Assembly (NCBI GenBank): GCA_033557685.1
Contig: JAWQRN010000272.1
Location: forward strand, 1 to 32,453
Direction of reading: 5' to 3'
Source: Sperchopsis tessellata
Lineage: Eukaryota; Arthropoda; Insecta; Coleoptera; Hydrophilidae
Length of the DNA: 32,453 bases
Positions 21,992 to 32,444 of the stretch are shown in pieces (position 1 is the first letter of the stretch; every line of letters begins with the position of its first letter). The notes below the pieces were generated by a model that saw only the letters and a program-made list of their open reading frames with translations, ran no database searches and was not told the DNA's origin. A program made the position numbers and the translations under genes.

Positions 21992-22890
21992 AACAAGTAC
22001 AATTCCTACATTGCAAATTAAAGGTCTGATTTGCGTTGACCTTGTAGAAGACCAGTACGGTATGTCAGACTATCTAATGGTGAATACACATAGCCTCTGA
22101 GTACACCTTCGCGTGCTGTCAACGAGAGTGCGTTTAATCACGTTCGAACAGTTATTAAAATCACACTGTAATACCCCTCGAATACAAATAAAAATTAAAA
22201 CAAAATGTAAAAATAAGGTAAAATTTAGCAAATGCAAACTGACCAAGTCCTGAAGGAACTATTTCCACAGTTACTGAAAGTATGAATTTTAATATAAAAT
22301 TATGTCAAACTTCTACATTGACTACTAAAATTTAGTTTAGTAATAAAATTACTACTAACTCAAATAGATTTCTGGCAGCGTAACAACCTGTTCTTGTAAA
22401 TAATTTATAGAAAAGACTTTTGTTTTACAAATTCCTTACCTTTATAGACCTAACCCAAGCCATATGTTGCGTGGTGGGAGCAACGCCGACGATTCTTCTC
22501 CTCCGCTCACACAACCACCCCTAACATATATCTCCTTTCTTGTCGCTCGTATGAAGCGTACCGAATGTTTCCTATCTAGCGGCTATGGAAAAGTACCAAA
22601 ACCGTTGGTATTCGACGCGAAATATGCATATCTTTCCTAGGTAGTAAAATTAAAATGCCAGTGGTGCCACAAGAAAAATAAAGTTTAAAAAGAAAAAAAG
22701 CTGAAATTTAACAAAAAAAAATACACAGATACACCACATTGCATATTTGGTGTCCCGGAAATACACATTGCAAAATTCCGCCACTTGGCGCAAATTGTAT
22801 CCTAAAAAATAGAGCTAAAAATAAATGAATACATAAGTTATACGCAACAATATCAAAATTAACAAAGTTAGATAATCATTCGATTACTAG
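21992..22890. other. unassigned stretch with a GC-richer patch
   Basis: At about 22445-22620 the sequence is less AT-rich (it contains GTTGCGTGGTGGGAGCAACG) and stands out from its surroundings. I recognise no gene or element in it. Confidence 0.45.
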
Positions 22891-22892
22891 TA

Positions 22893-23130
22893 TGGATGTT
22901 GTTTCCGGTTGGAAACCGTGTAGAGGCTATGACAAGTGCCGACGTTTTGTCCACTGTTGCAACGAACATTGTCAAGTGCAGTGAATTAATTCGTTGAAGT
23001 AACATCACTTTCCTTGAAAATGTCCCTTACAACAGCGGACGAAACGTCGGAACTTGTCAGAGCCAGTACACTGTTTCCACCCGGACAAAAAAACATTCAT
23101 ACAGATAATAACCGTGGAAGTCTATTACAT
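22893..23130 (+). mobile_element. Penelope-like terminus, foldback copy
   Basis: Two inverted arms, 22893-22976 and 23012-23099, share roughly four bases in five over about 80 bp. The right arm reads CTTGAAAATGTCCC, GGACGAAACGTCGG, CTTGTCAGAGCC and GTTTCCACCCGG. The left arm is its reverse complement with changes. The spacer GTGAATTAATTCGTTGAAG and the flank ACCGTGGAAGTCTA are shared with the second locus at 30910-31560. The GGACGAAAC core and the inverted arrangement fit the terminal repeats of Penelope-like elements. This copy has no coding sequence between the arms. Confidence 0.65.
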
Positions 23131-23812
23131 TTAATAAGTCTGATTAAAAAAAGCTTCTGACAAATAATTTCTTGTTAATAATATTATTATCCAATGGATA
23201 CTAATGGATTCATAAATTCTATAGATTTCAGATATTCTATTTTTATATTACATTAGTTTAACAAAATTCAATTGGTAATCAATACACTAGTTAAATATGT
23301 TTTAATGATAAAACAAGTAATTTTATAAACATGAAATAAAATATAAACGAACTTTTCAAATTGTTATTACTCACTGTCGAAAACTGCGCGTGCTCTAGAG
23401 GCCCAATCAGTACCTGTTTTAGGTCAAGGTCAGAGAGGGCTGGAATCAGCTGTAAAACAAGGTAATAAAATGGATTTTTTCGCAATTATTGCTTTGGAAA
23501 AATTTGTCAGTAGTTGTCGAGATAGCTAAGCGTGTGTATATTGTATTGTTTAGGGACTATTTTTAACATATGACGCTTTTCATATCTGTGTTTTGAATGG
23601 TTTATTTTCGTGTGTTGTTTAGTTGACTTAAAATCGTTTTAAAAAAGATGTGTGCGATAAGAGTAGGGTTTTTATTCTTCTACATAATTATGAAATTATG
23701 TAAATTATCTTTCTTTAATGTACGTAGTACCTTACACTTAACATTACGTGTAAATTTATATTTTAGAAATATGATTAAATTCAACATTAAAAAATAATAC
23801 TCCAGACAGTAA
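23131..23812. other. AT-rich stretch without recognisable feature
   Basis: Nothing recognised on either strand. Confidence 0.5.
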
Positions 23813-23814
23813 AT

Positions 23815-24975
23815 TGAGTATCTTCTTCTTCTTCAGTAGCCTGATATGCCCATTCTTGAACGTAGGACTTCCAATTTGTGTTCGTCGATCCTGGTTATGT
23901 GCTGTACTCAGCTACACCAATCCCTCCGTTTGGTTTAGACCGTCGTACCATCTCGTTGGCGATCTTCTTCCATTGTTTTGCATCACTTCTTGCACCTGTT
24001 TCGGCAATGTATATTACATTATTAATAACTTTTACCATTTCATTGTAAGACCGGTCAGTTCTGGGTTTCCCAGCCATTCCTCGTTCCATTTCCCTCTGAG
24101 TGATTATTGATGTCTCAGAACTCTTTTTTGTGTATCTGGTAAAACACATGAGACTTGAGATGTTGCGATACAGTCCTGTTTTGGAGAAGATAACGGTTTC
24201 TAATTGTATTCTCCCCTTTTAAGGTTCATCTTTAAACCAACCCTAAGGGCCTCTCTTTCTAGGTCGCTAATCATTTCGCTTAGTTTTTCTATACTTTGCC
24301 GTAAGTATGGTATAGTTGGCATGTTTTAAGTTCATCTCTCATTGCCCTATAACGTTTATTCCTTTACCCTTTCAGTAAACTTTCTTAAAAATGTCCTTGA
24401 GAACCCGTGTTAATAATGGTGAAAGTGAATCTCGTTGTTAATTTCTCCTTTCAACGGAACAGTTCGGTGTTCTCAAAAGACGTATATTTCTGCTGCATTC
24501 CTATTTATTTATGGTCTGTGAACCTTTAATAAAATATAATGTTTATCAATGATTTGTAGACAGCCCATAGTTCCACGTTGTCAAATGCTTTCTAATAGTC
24601 GGTAAATACCAAACACAAAGGTAAATTCAAATCTGGCCTGATCCGGGGGGGCGATAATCATTCAGTTATCTAGTTCGTCTGTTAATTATTATTTTAATTA
24701 ATAGTTTAAGTTTCGATGCTGTTATAACTTAATTATGCCCCTTTTATTATATTAATACAACCTGATTTCTTTTCCATTCATCAGACCCTTTTCCGGTATT
24801 AAGGTATTTATTCAGAAGAGTATTAACCTTCCTCAGAAAATGTTGCCAACCTTTTATGATACCTATAGATATGCTATCTTCATCAGTAGTCTCATCTGAC
24901 TCCATATTATTTAAGACTTTTCTCAGTTCATTTTTCTCAATAACAGAAATCTCTTCCAATTCAATGTTTAATAGT
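23815..24975 (-). mobile_element. RTE-like LINE, RT to 3' end
   Basis: Read right to left. The reverse transcriptase N-terminal blocks are at 24747-24959 (KNELRKVLNNMESDETTDED, then LLNKYLNTGKGSDEWKRNQV), the usual fingers region with its KxPGxD-type motif decayed to DETTDED. A broken FVFGIYRLLESI / AFDNVELWAVYKSL segment lies near 24570-24640. The YADD box is unrecognisable. A thumb piece (IEKLSEMISDLEREALRVGL, then KMNLKRGEYN) is at 24210-24295. The C-terminal tail (SDAKQWKKIANEMVRRSKPN, then NTNWKSYVQEWAYQATEEEE) runs to about 23820 and ends in (GAA)n. It is heavily frameshifted and lacks the endonuclease. Confidence 0.82.
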
Positions 24976-24979
24976 CTGG

Positions 24980-26375
24980 TCCCTGATTCGACATGTTATT
25001 AGTGTTCAGGGGATGTTTTAGTTTCATACAGGTGTTTCAAAAATCTTTAAATAAATTGAGAATAAATGAACAAAATTAATAAACCTCATAATTTCGGTAT
25101 TACATATCTTCATAATTAAGTTAAAATGGCAATATATGTGTGTACAGGATAAAACACATAATTCACAGAGGGAAAAAGTAAAGCATTAAACAAGTTTCTA
25201 ATCGACCTTGTTCATCACCACACCTCCGGTCACTAGGTAAGATGAATAATTTAATACCTTTAGTCACATCAATTTACACAATTTTGTACAACAAAGATCG
25301 CAGAAATTAATATAATTTGTACACGATTTATGTTATCTTACATTTTCTGTCTCTGACGATTACTTGATTGACTATAAAATTTTTGTAGCAAGACACATTT
25401 TCCCTTTTTCAGTAAGTTGTCACTTTAGGTTACTTTTATTGTCAATGTTTTTATCACTGTTTAGAATCTCAATTGTGTTTCTGCTGTTTTTTTCTAAATT
25501 TCTTCATTTCCTTATTTTCTTTTAGAAGTGGAGAAGTTTATTCAAGTATTTTACCTGAAGGGGGAAGTTCTTCGAAATTACATCAATCGCGTTACATCAA
25601 TTGGCTCATCTTATACTCTATATAATCTTCCTACTGATATGTTTCATAGATAATTAATTTTATTTGAAAGTAGATGCATCTGCTCTGGAAATGTTTCCTA
25701 TGCTGGAAACCTCTAGATTCTGATGATTTAAGTACGCAAATTCCGGTATTTCATTAAGTTCAAGAGGGTAAATTTCGCAAATACAAAGTGTAGTTTTAAT
25801 AAACTCGTCATGATAGCTTAATATTATTTAGACATTTCCATTACTTAGAAGGAGAGATAACAAAGTTTTAATTGCACATCATTTAGTTGTAAACTGTTGT
25901 TTGAGTATTACGTCGATCAATTTATCAATTATGGTTCGAAATTTAAACTTATTATAGCTTTGAAAACTATACAATAGAAACCACCGCCAAAATATATCAC
26001 ACTAAATTCAAATAATACGTTGGTTGCTGTGATTCTTATGCTGTCGTTTGGGAATTTGTTTAAATATCGGTAATTCGACACCACTCTTCATTCATCTAAA
26101 CTATATTTAATTTACTAAATTAATTAAAATTTAACTTACTTACTCATAGATCAGTGGATATGTTTAGAAACATTACATTGTTATCCACAACATTCTATAA
26201 AAGAGGCTTGAAATTTGGTGTTAAGGGTCTAGCTAAAGCCTTCAACGCGACGCACTAACGCCAAGGTTACTCATCAGCTTGAAGCTAATTGATAGACTGT
26301 AATCCTTATCAATAATAATGTAACTAATATAGCAGAATGTATTTAAAGAACTCTAGCATAGAACACATGTGTGAT
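24980..26375. other. AT-rich stretch without recognisable feature
   Basis: No coding similarity, tandem repeats or terminal structures were recognised. Confidence 0.5.
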
Positions 26376-26379
26376 GTCT

Positions 26380-26600
26380 CATATTGTCAGTATCACACCC
26401 AAACCTTTAGAGACTCTGGTTTATCCCTACGGCTGTTAAGAAGTTATCTTATTGATAGATTAAATGTTGCAAGAGTTGGAGATTCAGTTAATTAATTAGG
26501 TTAGAAGAGGTTTTAGACCCTCTACTTGTTTTGGTATATTTGAATTATGCTTTTCTGTCGTTGTTTGTAGTTTACTTCCAATAAACTGAAGCTTAATGTT
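26380..26600 (+). mobile_element. LINE relic, RT palm fragment
   Basis: The plus-strand frame reads FRDSGLSLRLLRSYLIDR, then LNVARVGDSVN (26400-26490). This matches the helix and SYLxxR segment that precedes the catalytic loop of Jockey/CR1-type reverse transcriptases. After stops and a shift, LDPLLVLVYLNYAF (26513-26555) resembles the LGPLLFLIYLND block. The piece is short and much decayed. Confidence 0.5.
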
Positions 26601-26689
26601 GGAATGACATCCAGGGATGGCGATAGTTTCGAAGTTTTATACTCCTTTTTATAAAAAAGTACACTTTTTAACTCTCCATCATACACCCG

Positions 26690-28720
26690 TCTAAAATTGT
26701 AGAACAGGATATTATGTACTTAGAATTACTCAACTTCAAGTAATCTTCTAAGTTGGACTGTTTAACACAGTCGGTAAGTTTCTAACCACCAAAGACAATA
26801 TGATGGAGTGTAATTTGTACTACTACACTACACTTTCCACACAGTTTCTCCAATGTTATGCCCAATTATTGTTAATTTGTTTCCGATATATGGCTGTCTA
26901 ATATATCCAGGAAACCCAAGTTTCCTCTATACAGTTTCCCTGCGCTGTTCTTTTTGCTAATTTATCGCCCTTTTCATTATTTGTTAATACCGTATGACCT
27001 TTAACCCATATAAAAGTAAGAGAGATGTATTTGAACAGATGGATTCCATAATTATCTCAAAAATATACGGATAACAGATTTTAGATAAGAGACGTTATTC
27101 TAGTCTAGAATTTTGAAAAATTTTGAAAAAATATTAAGTTTAGACTCTCAAGAATATATCCTCCAAAGAAATTTATAGCTATTTAAGTGAAGCGGTAACT
27201 AAACCGGTCCTGCCGGAACAAATCGAACAATAGACAGTAGACATTCCCTGACTACCTGAGAATTAATTACCCCATAGAAATAGATTAACGGAAGGTCGTT
27301 GTAACGTATTTTGTTGAAATTTTTCTATGTTTAGGGTTCAGCAGCTCAGTTTACTTTCAATTTTCAAGCAACGTAGACATATGTACTCTATGTACAGTGT
27401 TAATTTTAATTTTTGAGTGCAAAATGGATAAAAAAGTGTAAGAGGAAGTATTTTGCTTTCAGATAGACAAAAAAAATAAAATTTGGGGGGAATCAACATA
27501 CTGCTGAAGAAGATACAAGTTTTACTAGTGCATCTGCGCAAATCTTTAAACGCGTATTTCTCGAAACTACTTTTTTAACACAGTTGACATGATATCTCAA
27601 GTTATAATAAACCGATTTACTTGAAATTTGGTACGAACCTTTTCTATATAACCCTCTATTGACCCTACCAGACTTATGGTAAAATTATGTTTTTTACTAT
27701 TTTTTAAAAATGACTTTTTTCAAACAGTCGCCATTTTGCAAAAAATGTTTTTTTTTCTCTGAGGTAGGGGCTATAACGACCTCTTTACTATTTAAGAATC
27801 TTTTTTTTTTTCTGTCAAAGGACTAGACGGGTTGGAATCGTGTCAACCAGGATGCGCCCTTTTTTTATCCCCCAGTTTACCAGCCTGTAACTTTTTGAAT
27901 TTCAAATTTTTTTTTATTTTTTTTGTGTATTCTCAAAACATCAATAAATATCTGGTAAAAAATTTATAGCAAATATATTTTTTGTTTTGTTTATCGAACT
28001 TGAAAAAACGTCCATAATTTGTGCCTCTAGGCTAGAATATCCCCTTAATATAGAAAGTGAGTCCGTCAAAATATTTACACGTCTACAAGCTGAGTAGATG
28101 CTACTGTTTTTATTTTATTTGTATAATATTTCTACCTTTGTGGAGGGGATATAGTATGCACAGCCAATCGAGTTTTTATTTTTGAGCCATCAGTATAAAT
28201 ATTCACATCATCATTTAAGGAGAGTAAAATATTATTCAATATGTTATTATTTAATACCGATAAGTCATTATACCTTGGTACTACGATATTTGGAGTCCAC
28301 CGTTTATAGTCGACTCCCTTGAATTTGTGTAACAGTGAAGACGATCCAACAAAGTTTGTATAACTAGAAACATCTATAAAAGCGTCAATTAAGGGCGGAG
28401 AAGATTTTCGGATATTGAGAAGTTGTCCAAGGAAACACCAGATTATTCAAATTGCTTTATTGAGCGATAGCCGACATGTTTAGAAGCACCTACCTCATTT
28501 TCAGAGCTATAATTTGAGAGAAACTTATCAGCCACAGTCTTAAGATAAATAAAATAATATAAAATTAAATGAAAACAAAACAAGATATTGTATTGCACGC
28601 ATAGCCATACAATATGCAGCCATATTCTATGATAGACCGAATATAGGCCTTGAAATATGAAATCGCGATTTTACGGTTACTAACCAATTATTATATTAGA
28701 TGATGAGACTGTAACTCTTA
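26690..28720 (-). mobile_element. LINE with RNase H domain, split by an insert
   Basis: A minus-strand LINE of I-like type. The reverse transcriptase thumb is marked by KAYIRSIIEYGCILYGYA (about 28590-28645). An open stretch of about 90 codons (28145-28411) runs through GVDYKRWTPNIVVPRYN to NIYTDGSKIKTRLAVH, which is the first RNase H block with its catalytic Asp. A decayed ASTQLVDV follows near 28090, where the catalytic Glu should be, and VNILTDSLSILRGY (about 28030-28075) holds the second Asp. The frame then jumps across 27112-28025. It resumes with YISLTFIWVKGH (about 26995-27032) and TNNEKGDKLAKRTA (about 26955-26990), the last RNase H block. Remnants of the tail continue to about 26690. 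The order and spacing show one element interrupted by a later insertion. Confidence 0.82.
27112..28025. mobile_element. unidentified ~0.9-kb insert in the RNase H LINE
   Basis: It interrupts an RNase H domain whose two halves join cleanly on either side. The flanks read TCTAGTCTAGAAT at 27099-27111 and TCTAGGCTAGAAT at 28026-28038, identical at 12 of 13 positions, as expected for a target duplication. The insert has no long open frame apart from a 67-codon chance-like one. It is rich in poly-T and poly-A runs and contains AACGCGTATTTCTCGAAACT at 27549. One end (the 3' end on the minus strand) is A/T-rich with a repeated TTTTTCAAAA motif. It has no visible inverted repeats. A SINE, a non-autonomous LINE derivative or the end of a larger element are all possible. 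Confidence 0.6.
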
Positions 28721-29685
28721 TTACGGAAACAACTGACATATACATCGATCAAGTAAATGATAAATATAAACCCGCACGAGATTAAAAACCAAATAATAAT
28801 GAAGAAACTCTAGTTTTGGTAGGCATTTTTTATCTTGCTGGTTCACTAAAATCTGGAAGTGAAAATGTTTTACAAATATGGAATAATTCGAAAGGGTTAG
28901 GAATTGCAGCAAAGTAATTGTTTACTCTATTTTATGACAAGTACTGTTATTGATCTGCTAATTATGTTGACTATATATTAATAGTTTTATTTGACGAAAT
29001 GTGATGTCAATCTTCTTATATACCTGCAGATAGGTTTTTCGAAAACGTGATAAGATTGTTTGTGGTAACTGTGACTAAAAGTCATTTTTTACAACTGGGT
29101 GCCTTATTATAGATTGTCAGATAATGGACACACTTCCTCTTTTTCAGTGTGGAAAATTCCAAAACTCGCTGTAACAGGGAGAATACGGAGGTTTTACACC
29201 TGAAAAAGTTCGGGAAAGTCGTGAATCGGCCTTCTACAAATTTAGTGCATCATTTATTATTGAAGAGGACAGTTCTCATATACTTTTTCATATTATATAC
29301 GCATTTAGGGTCACACTGTTAAAAAATTCAAATTCATTAAATTTGCACAATAGTGAAACATTTCAGATACTCACAGTGCCAGCGTAATTTTGGTCACACT
29401 GCTAAATAGTTCAAATTCAATAAACTTTATATCATTTTCTTACAGTTCGGGTGCACGAAATTAATTTTATTCGTGTACACAAAATGTGTACACGAATACG
29501 AACACTGTGCCTTTTACCACACACACTATTCCTAATATTGTCATAACAAATACATATACAGCAAAAACATTTATATAGGTCCTTCGAGGTAAAACACTAA
29601 CATTGTATAATGCACCATTTTTCTCCTTCGAGCATATAATTACCAACATTTTAATTCTTCAAATTGAATAAGTACCAAAAATATT
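28721..29685. other. AT-rich stretch with small repeats
   Basis: No gene is recognised. It holds a short direct repeat (GGTCACACTG with TTCAAATTCA, at 29309-29340 and 29392-29420) and a 12-bp palindrome at 29469-29497. Confidence 0.5.
29469..29497. repeat. perfect 12-bp inverted repeat
   Basis: ATTCGTGTACAC and its exact complement are separated by AAAAT. It lies about 200 bp before the recognisable piggyBac transposase and could be an internal or terminal repeat of that element, or chance. Confidence 0.85.
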
Positions 29686-29689
29686 TGAC

Positions 29690-30660
29690 CATGGGAATTA
29701 ATAGATTCTGATTTTTGATAAATTTTCTGAGGTTTAATGATATTAATCTCGCCACAACAACGTACTGCAAATGCAAATGCAATTTCCTATTTAGAACAAA
29801 CATACCCAGCAAGCCATATAAGTATGGTATTAAAATATCTGAGGTAGTTAGTTTACTGTAAACCTATTCATATTTGCAAGCTAGAAGCATATTGTGGAAA
29901 GCAAGCAAATGGCTCTCATTCTACTAGCTGGGTAAGTTATGATATGGTCATGTGAATGACAGCACTTTTAGAAAGAACTATACCTATGGATAACTGGTTC
30001 ACCAGTGTTCCACTAGCAATTGATTTATTACAGAAAAAAATATTATTGGAACTGTAAAAATAACTAAAAAGGAAATTCCTCTGAAATTTATAACAACTAT
30101 ACACAGATAAATTTTCAGTTCTCTCTTTGGTTTCTATAAAGAAATGTGTACTCCTTGTATCATATACACCAAAACGATGTAAGATGGTGCCAAAGTTGAC
30201 AAAACTTTGCACCAAGACAGGATATTAAAAAAATACAAAAATTTTAATGCGGTGTAATAACACATAGTATACTGTCGACGTGTTAGATTAAATGTGTGGT
30301 TAATATGATGTATCCGAAACTAATTTGCTAAATAAAGAACAATTAACAGTTTGTAGGTATACAAAGATGTAAGTGGGTAAAATACATTCAAAAATTCCTA
30401 ATTGCAAACTATTGTATTTTAACTAATCACACCTTCTCTAAAAGAATAAAATGAAAATATACTGGCCAATATCAAAGAATGCATAAAAAAGTTGCAAACA
30501 TTTGGGCCAGAATTACCTCATGAAATTGAACACAACAATAGTATAGTTGAAAAGTATTTCTATGGTGGAAAACAAAGAAACAAAATTACAGGAAGATTTT
30601 GTATCAAATGCAAGAAATGAGCTTGTCGTACATGTTTGTGTACTGAGCCAAGTAAGCGAT
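29690..30660 (+). pseudogene. piggyBac-type transposase relic (DDE_Tnp_1_7)
   Basis: This would encode a cut-and-paste transposase for TTAA sites. Pieces in order across frames are NFLFRTNIPSKPYKYGIKIS (29788-29846, the FR-P-SKPxKYGIK block), MDNWFTSVPLAIDLLQKK (about 29976-30032, with the second catalytic Asp), KREIPxxF-like text near 30070, SLFGF near 30120, then VSYTPKRCKMVPKLTKLCTK (about 30157-30218). TVDVLD followed by MCG near 30273-30300 carries the last two catalytic Asp residues. A Cys-rich end CIKCKK then CRTCLC (about 30602-30645) matches the C-terminal zinc-binding domain. The first catalytic Asp region is too decayed to read. Many stops and frameshifts show that it is dead. TTAA-flanked ends were not resolved. 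Confidence 0.86.
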
Positions 30661-30909
30661 AATTAAAAAAATCTTATTATTTTACAGTATGTATTGTTGC
30701 TATAATTTTGAAAAAGAAAATTAGTCAAAATACTATTAAACATAAACGTTCTACAGTTATAGTACACGCGTGTCAAGATATATGAAAATGGGGGTGCCTG
30801 TGATGGAGTATTAAATATTGAAGGTACTTTTATTAAATTGTACCTGGATCACCGCAAAATTTTAGATTAATAATATGTAAAGAACAAATTGAAAATTACT
30901 TGCAATATA

Positions 30910-31560
30910 CTTCCACCGTTATTATCTATATAAATGTTGTTTCTGGGTGGAAACCTTCAGAGGTTCTGATAAGTGCCAGACGTTTCGTACGCTGTTGCAA
31001 GGAGCATTTTCAAGGCGAGTTATGTTTTCTTCAGCGAATGAATTCACTGTACTGATCCAGACTGGGTGTGCACTACGGCGGAGCCGTTCCATTCGGACGA
31101 TTTTAACCTAATGAAAAAGGAGAGATTCGAGAGATGGGGATCCTCCAAGCAATGGGTAGTTGAAAACCATCGTCCCTATTGATATTGTTGGGGCGATTAT
31201 AAGCCTCAATGGCTTCTCGAAATTTTCTGGGAAAATAAGATCAACCATCCGAATGGAACGGCTGCGCCCTAGTACACATTCCCACTTCAGTACTTGTCTA
31301 CATAAGCATGATCCGGCAGAGTCTGGATCAGTACAGTACAGTAATGTCCCTTGCAACAGTGAACGAAACGTTAGCACTTATCAGAACACGGTTTACACAC
31401 AAAAACCACATTCAAACAAATTGCATATATTATTAATTCAGTGCGTAGACTTCTACGGCCACAGTAAATATCTTCAGGATTTCCGGGAGATAACCGTGTG
31501 TTGACTTTTGTTTTTGCCGACGTTTCGTCCACCGTTGCAGAGCACATTATCAAGATCTAA
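30910..31560 (-). mobile_element. Penelope-like element remnant with inverted ends
   Basis: The minus strand carries a short coding remnant (31143-31222) followed by a 3' tail identical in layout to the locus at 22893-23130: GTGAATTCATTC spacer, CTTGAAAATGCTCC, GTACGAAACGTCTGGC, CTTATCAGAACC and TTTCCACCCAG. An inverted version of the same end lies at 31318-31400. A third copy of the GACGTTTCGTCCACCGTTGC core is at 31516-31550, with the partner CGTAGACTTCTACGGCC at 31443. Inner inverted arms (about 31047-31100 against 31246-31336) share AGCCGTTCCATTCGGA and CTGGATCAGTACAG. This nested inverted layout fits Penelope-like terminal repeats with internal rearrangement. Confidence 0.65.
31143..31222 (-). 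pseudogene. Penelope-like ORF C-terminal remnant
   Basis: The frame reads REAIEAYNRPNNINRDDG, then FQLPIAWR. This resembles the REAIEIxKxxxNxNRDDG signature near the end of Penelope-like element proteins, after the GIY-YIG endonuclease region. Upstream text to about 31390 is in a different frame and less clear. The reverse transcriptase itself is absent. Confidence 0.65.
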
Positions 31561-31898
31561 AGCTCGTAAAAGTGCTAATTATAGCTTGCCGTATAGCTTT
31601 CAAGTGCTAGTCAAGAAATAAATGGATTTTCGTTTTTTTTTGAGAGACTTAGACAGCGCCAGTGGGCTAACTGAACAAGAGGTCCCCTTGAATTTATCCT
31701 TCCTTTTATTTCCTACCCTTTCTCAGTTTTGCAAAGAGTTTTCGTTTGGTCTGTTCTCTTTGTTATCCGTTCTGAATATTGTTATTTGTTTGTAGTAATG
31801 CGTAAAAAAACTCTCTTTGATGTGGTGTTGCTTTATATCAGTGGTTCGCTATGTGGGTGGGCGTGCCTGTGGAGAAAACCATATCGATTAGTTTATGA
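31561..31898. other. unassigned stretch
   Basis: No clear feature. It may include the decayed 3' part of the following minus-strand LINE, but no motif supports that. Confidence 0.4.
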
Positions 31899-31899
31899 T

Positions 31900-32420
31900 G
31901 ATACTTACATGATCCTTTGATTGGGGAGTTGATGTTTGGTTCTGAACAGGGCTGTCTCGTAATTCAGGATGGTGATGTTGCGTGAAGTCGTCTTCGCGGT
32001 GTGAGATGGTGTAGGACTTCTGTAGTTTTCGTGCCTTTTCCAGTGAGTGAAGATTATGAATGTGTATTTTTCCGCGTTGATTTTCAGTTTCCAAGTGGCA
32101 TAGTAGTCCTCGATTTGGTCTAGTTGCCTTTGAAGTTTTCGTGATATTACCCATTTTATGGAGGAGGTGGGGAGGATTACCGTGTCCTCGACGAAGAGTG
32201 CCAGTGATGTGTCGTTTATTTTAGGGAAGTCATGTGTGTAGAGTTCGAATAGGTGTGGTCGAGTATGTATGGAGATATCTCCATTAGCAGAACATAAATT
32301 AGAAACCACGAAAAGGTTATGCTCCGCCGAGATCCGGCGGTGAATGGAATACCGGCACACTGCGTATCGGTAAGAAATTCACGTATTGTATTAAGAAGGT
32401 TTCCTATTGGTGCCTGACCA
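31900..32420 (-). mobile_element. Jockey-type LINE, RT palm fragment
   Basis: The minus-strand frame of 151 codons (31905-32360) shows the block HLFELYTHDFPKINDTSLAL (about 32200-32260). It is followed by FVEDTVILPTSS, the degraded catalytic box where FADDT is expected (Ala to Val and first Asp to Glu). Next comes KLQRQLDQIEDYYATWKLKI, then NAEKYTFIIFTHW, the usual thumb sequence of Jockey elements. Text upstream to 32420 (NLLNTIREFLTD, then SIHRRISAEH in another frame) is the segment before the catalytic loop. It is truncated on both sides, and the altered catalytic box alone makes activity unlikely. Confidence 0.82.
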
Positions 32421-32423
32421 CGC

Positions 32424-32444
32424 TATATATATATATATATATAT
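32424..32444. repeat. (TA)n microsatellite at the window edge
   Basis: About ten TA units followed by an interrupted AATATATA tail reaching the last base. Confidence 0.95.

Noticed and set aside
22741..22765. A second mariner terminal repeat (TTTGGTGTCCCGGAAA)
   Set aside because: It resembles the end at 6-31 over about 15 bases, but no transposase sequence or TA-flanked partner lies nearby; treated as chance.
29937..30215. A 92-codon minus-strand frame
   Set aside because: It is the shadow of the piggyBac transposase read on the opposite strand.
22893..31400. A functional hammerhead ribozyme at the Penelope-like ends
   Set aside because: GGACGAAAC is kept, but the CUGAUGA box is altered in every copy here (for example CUUGAAAAU), so an active ribozyme cannot be claimed from these copies.
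31160..31504. A 114-codon plus-strand frame as a gene
   Set aside because: It runs antisense through the Penelope-like remnant and its terminal repeats; the recognised protein signature is on the other strand.
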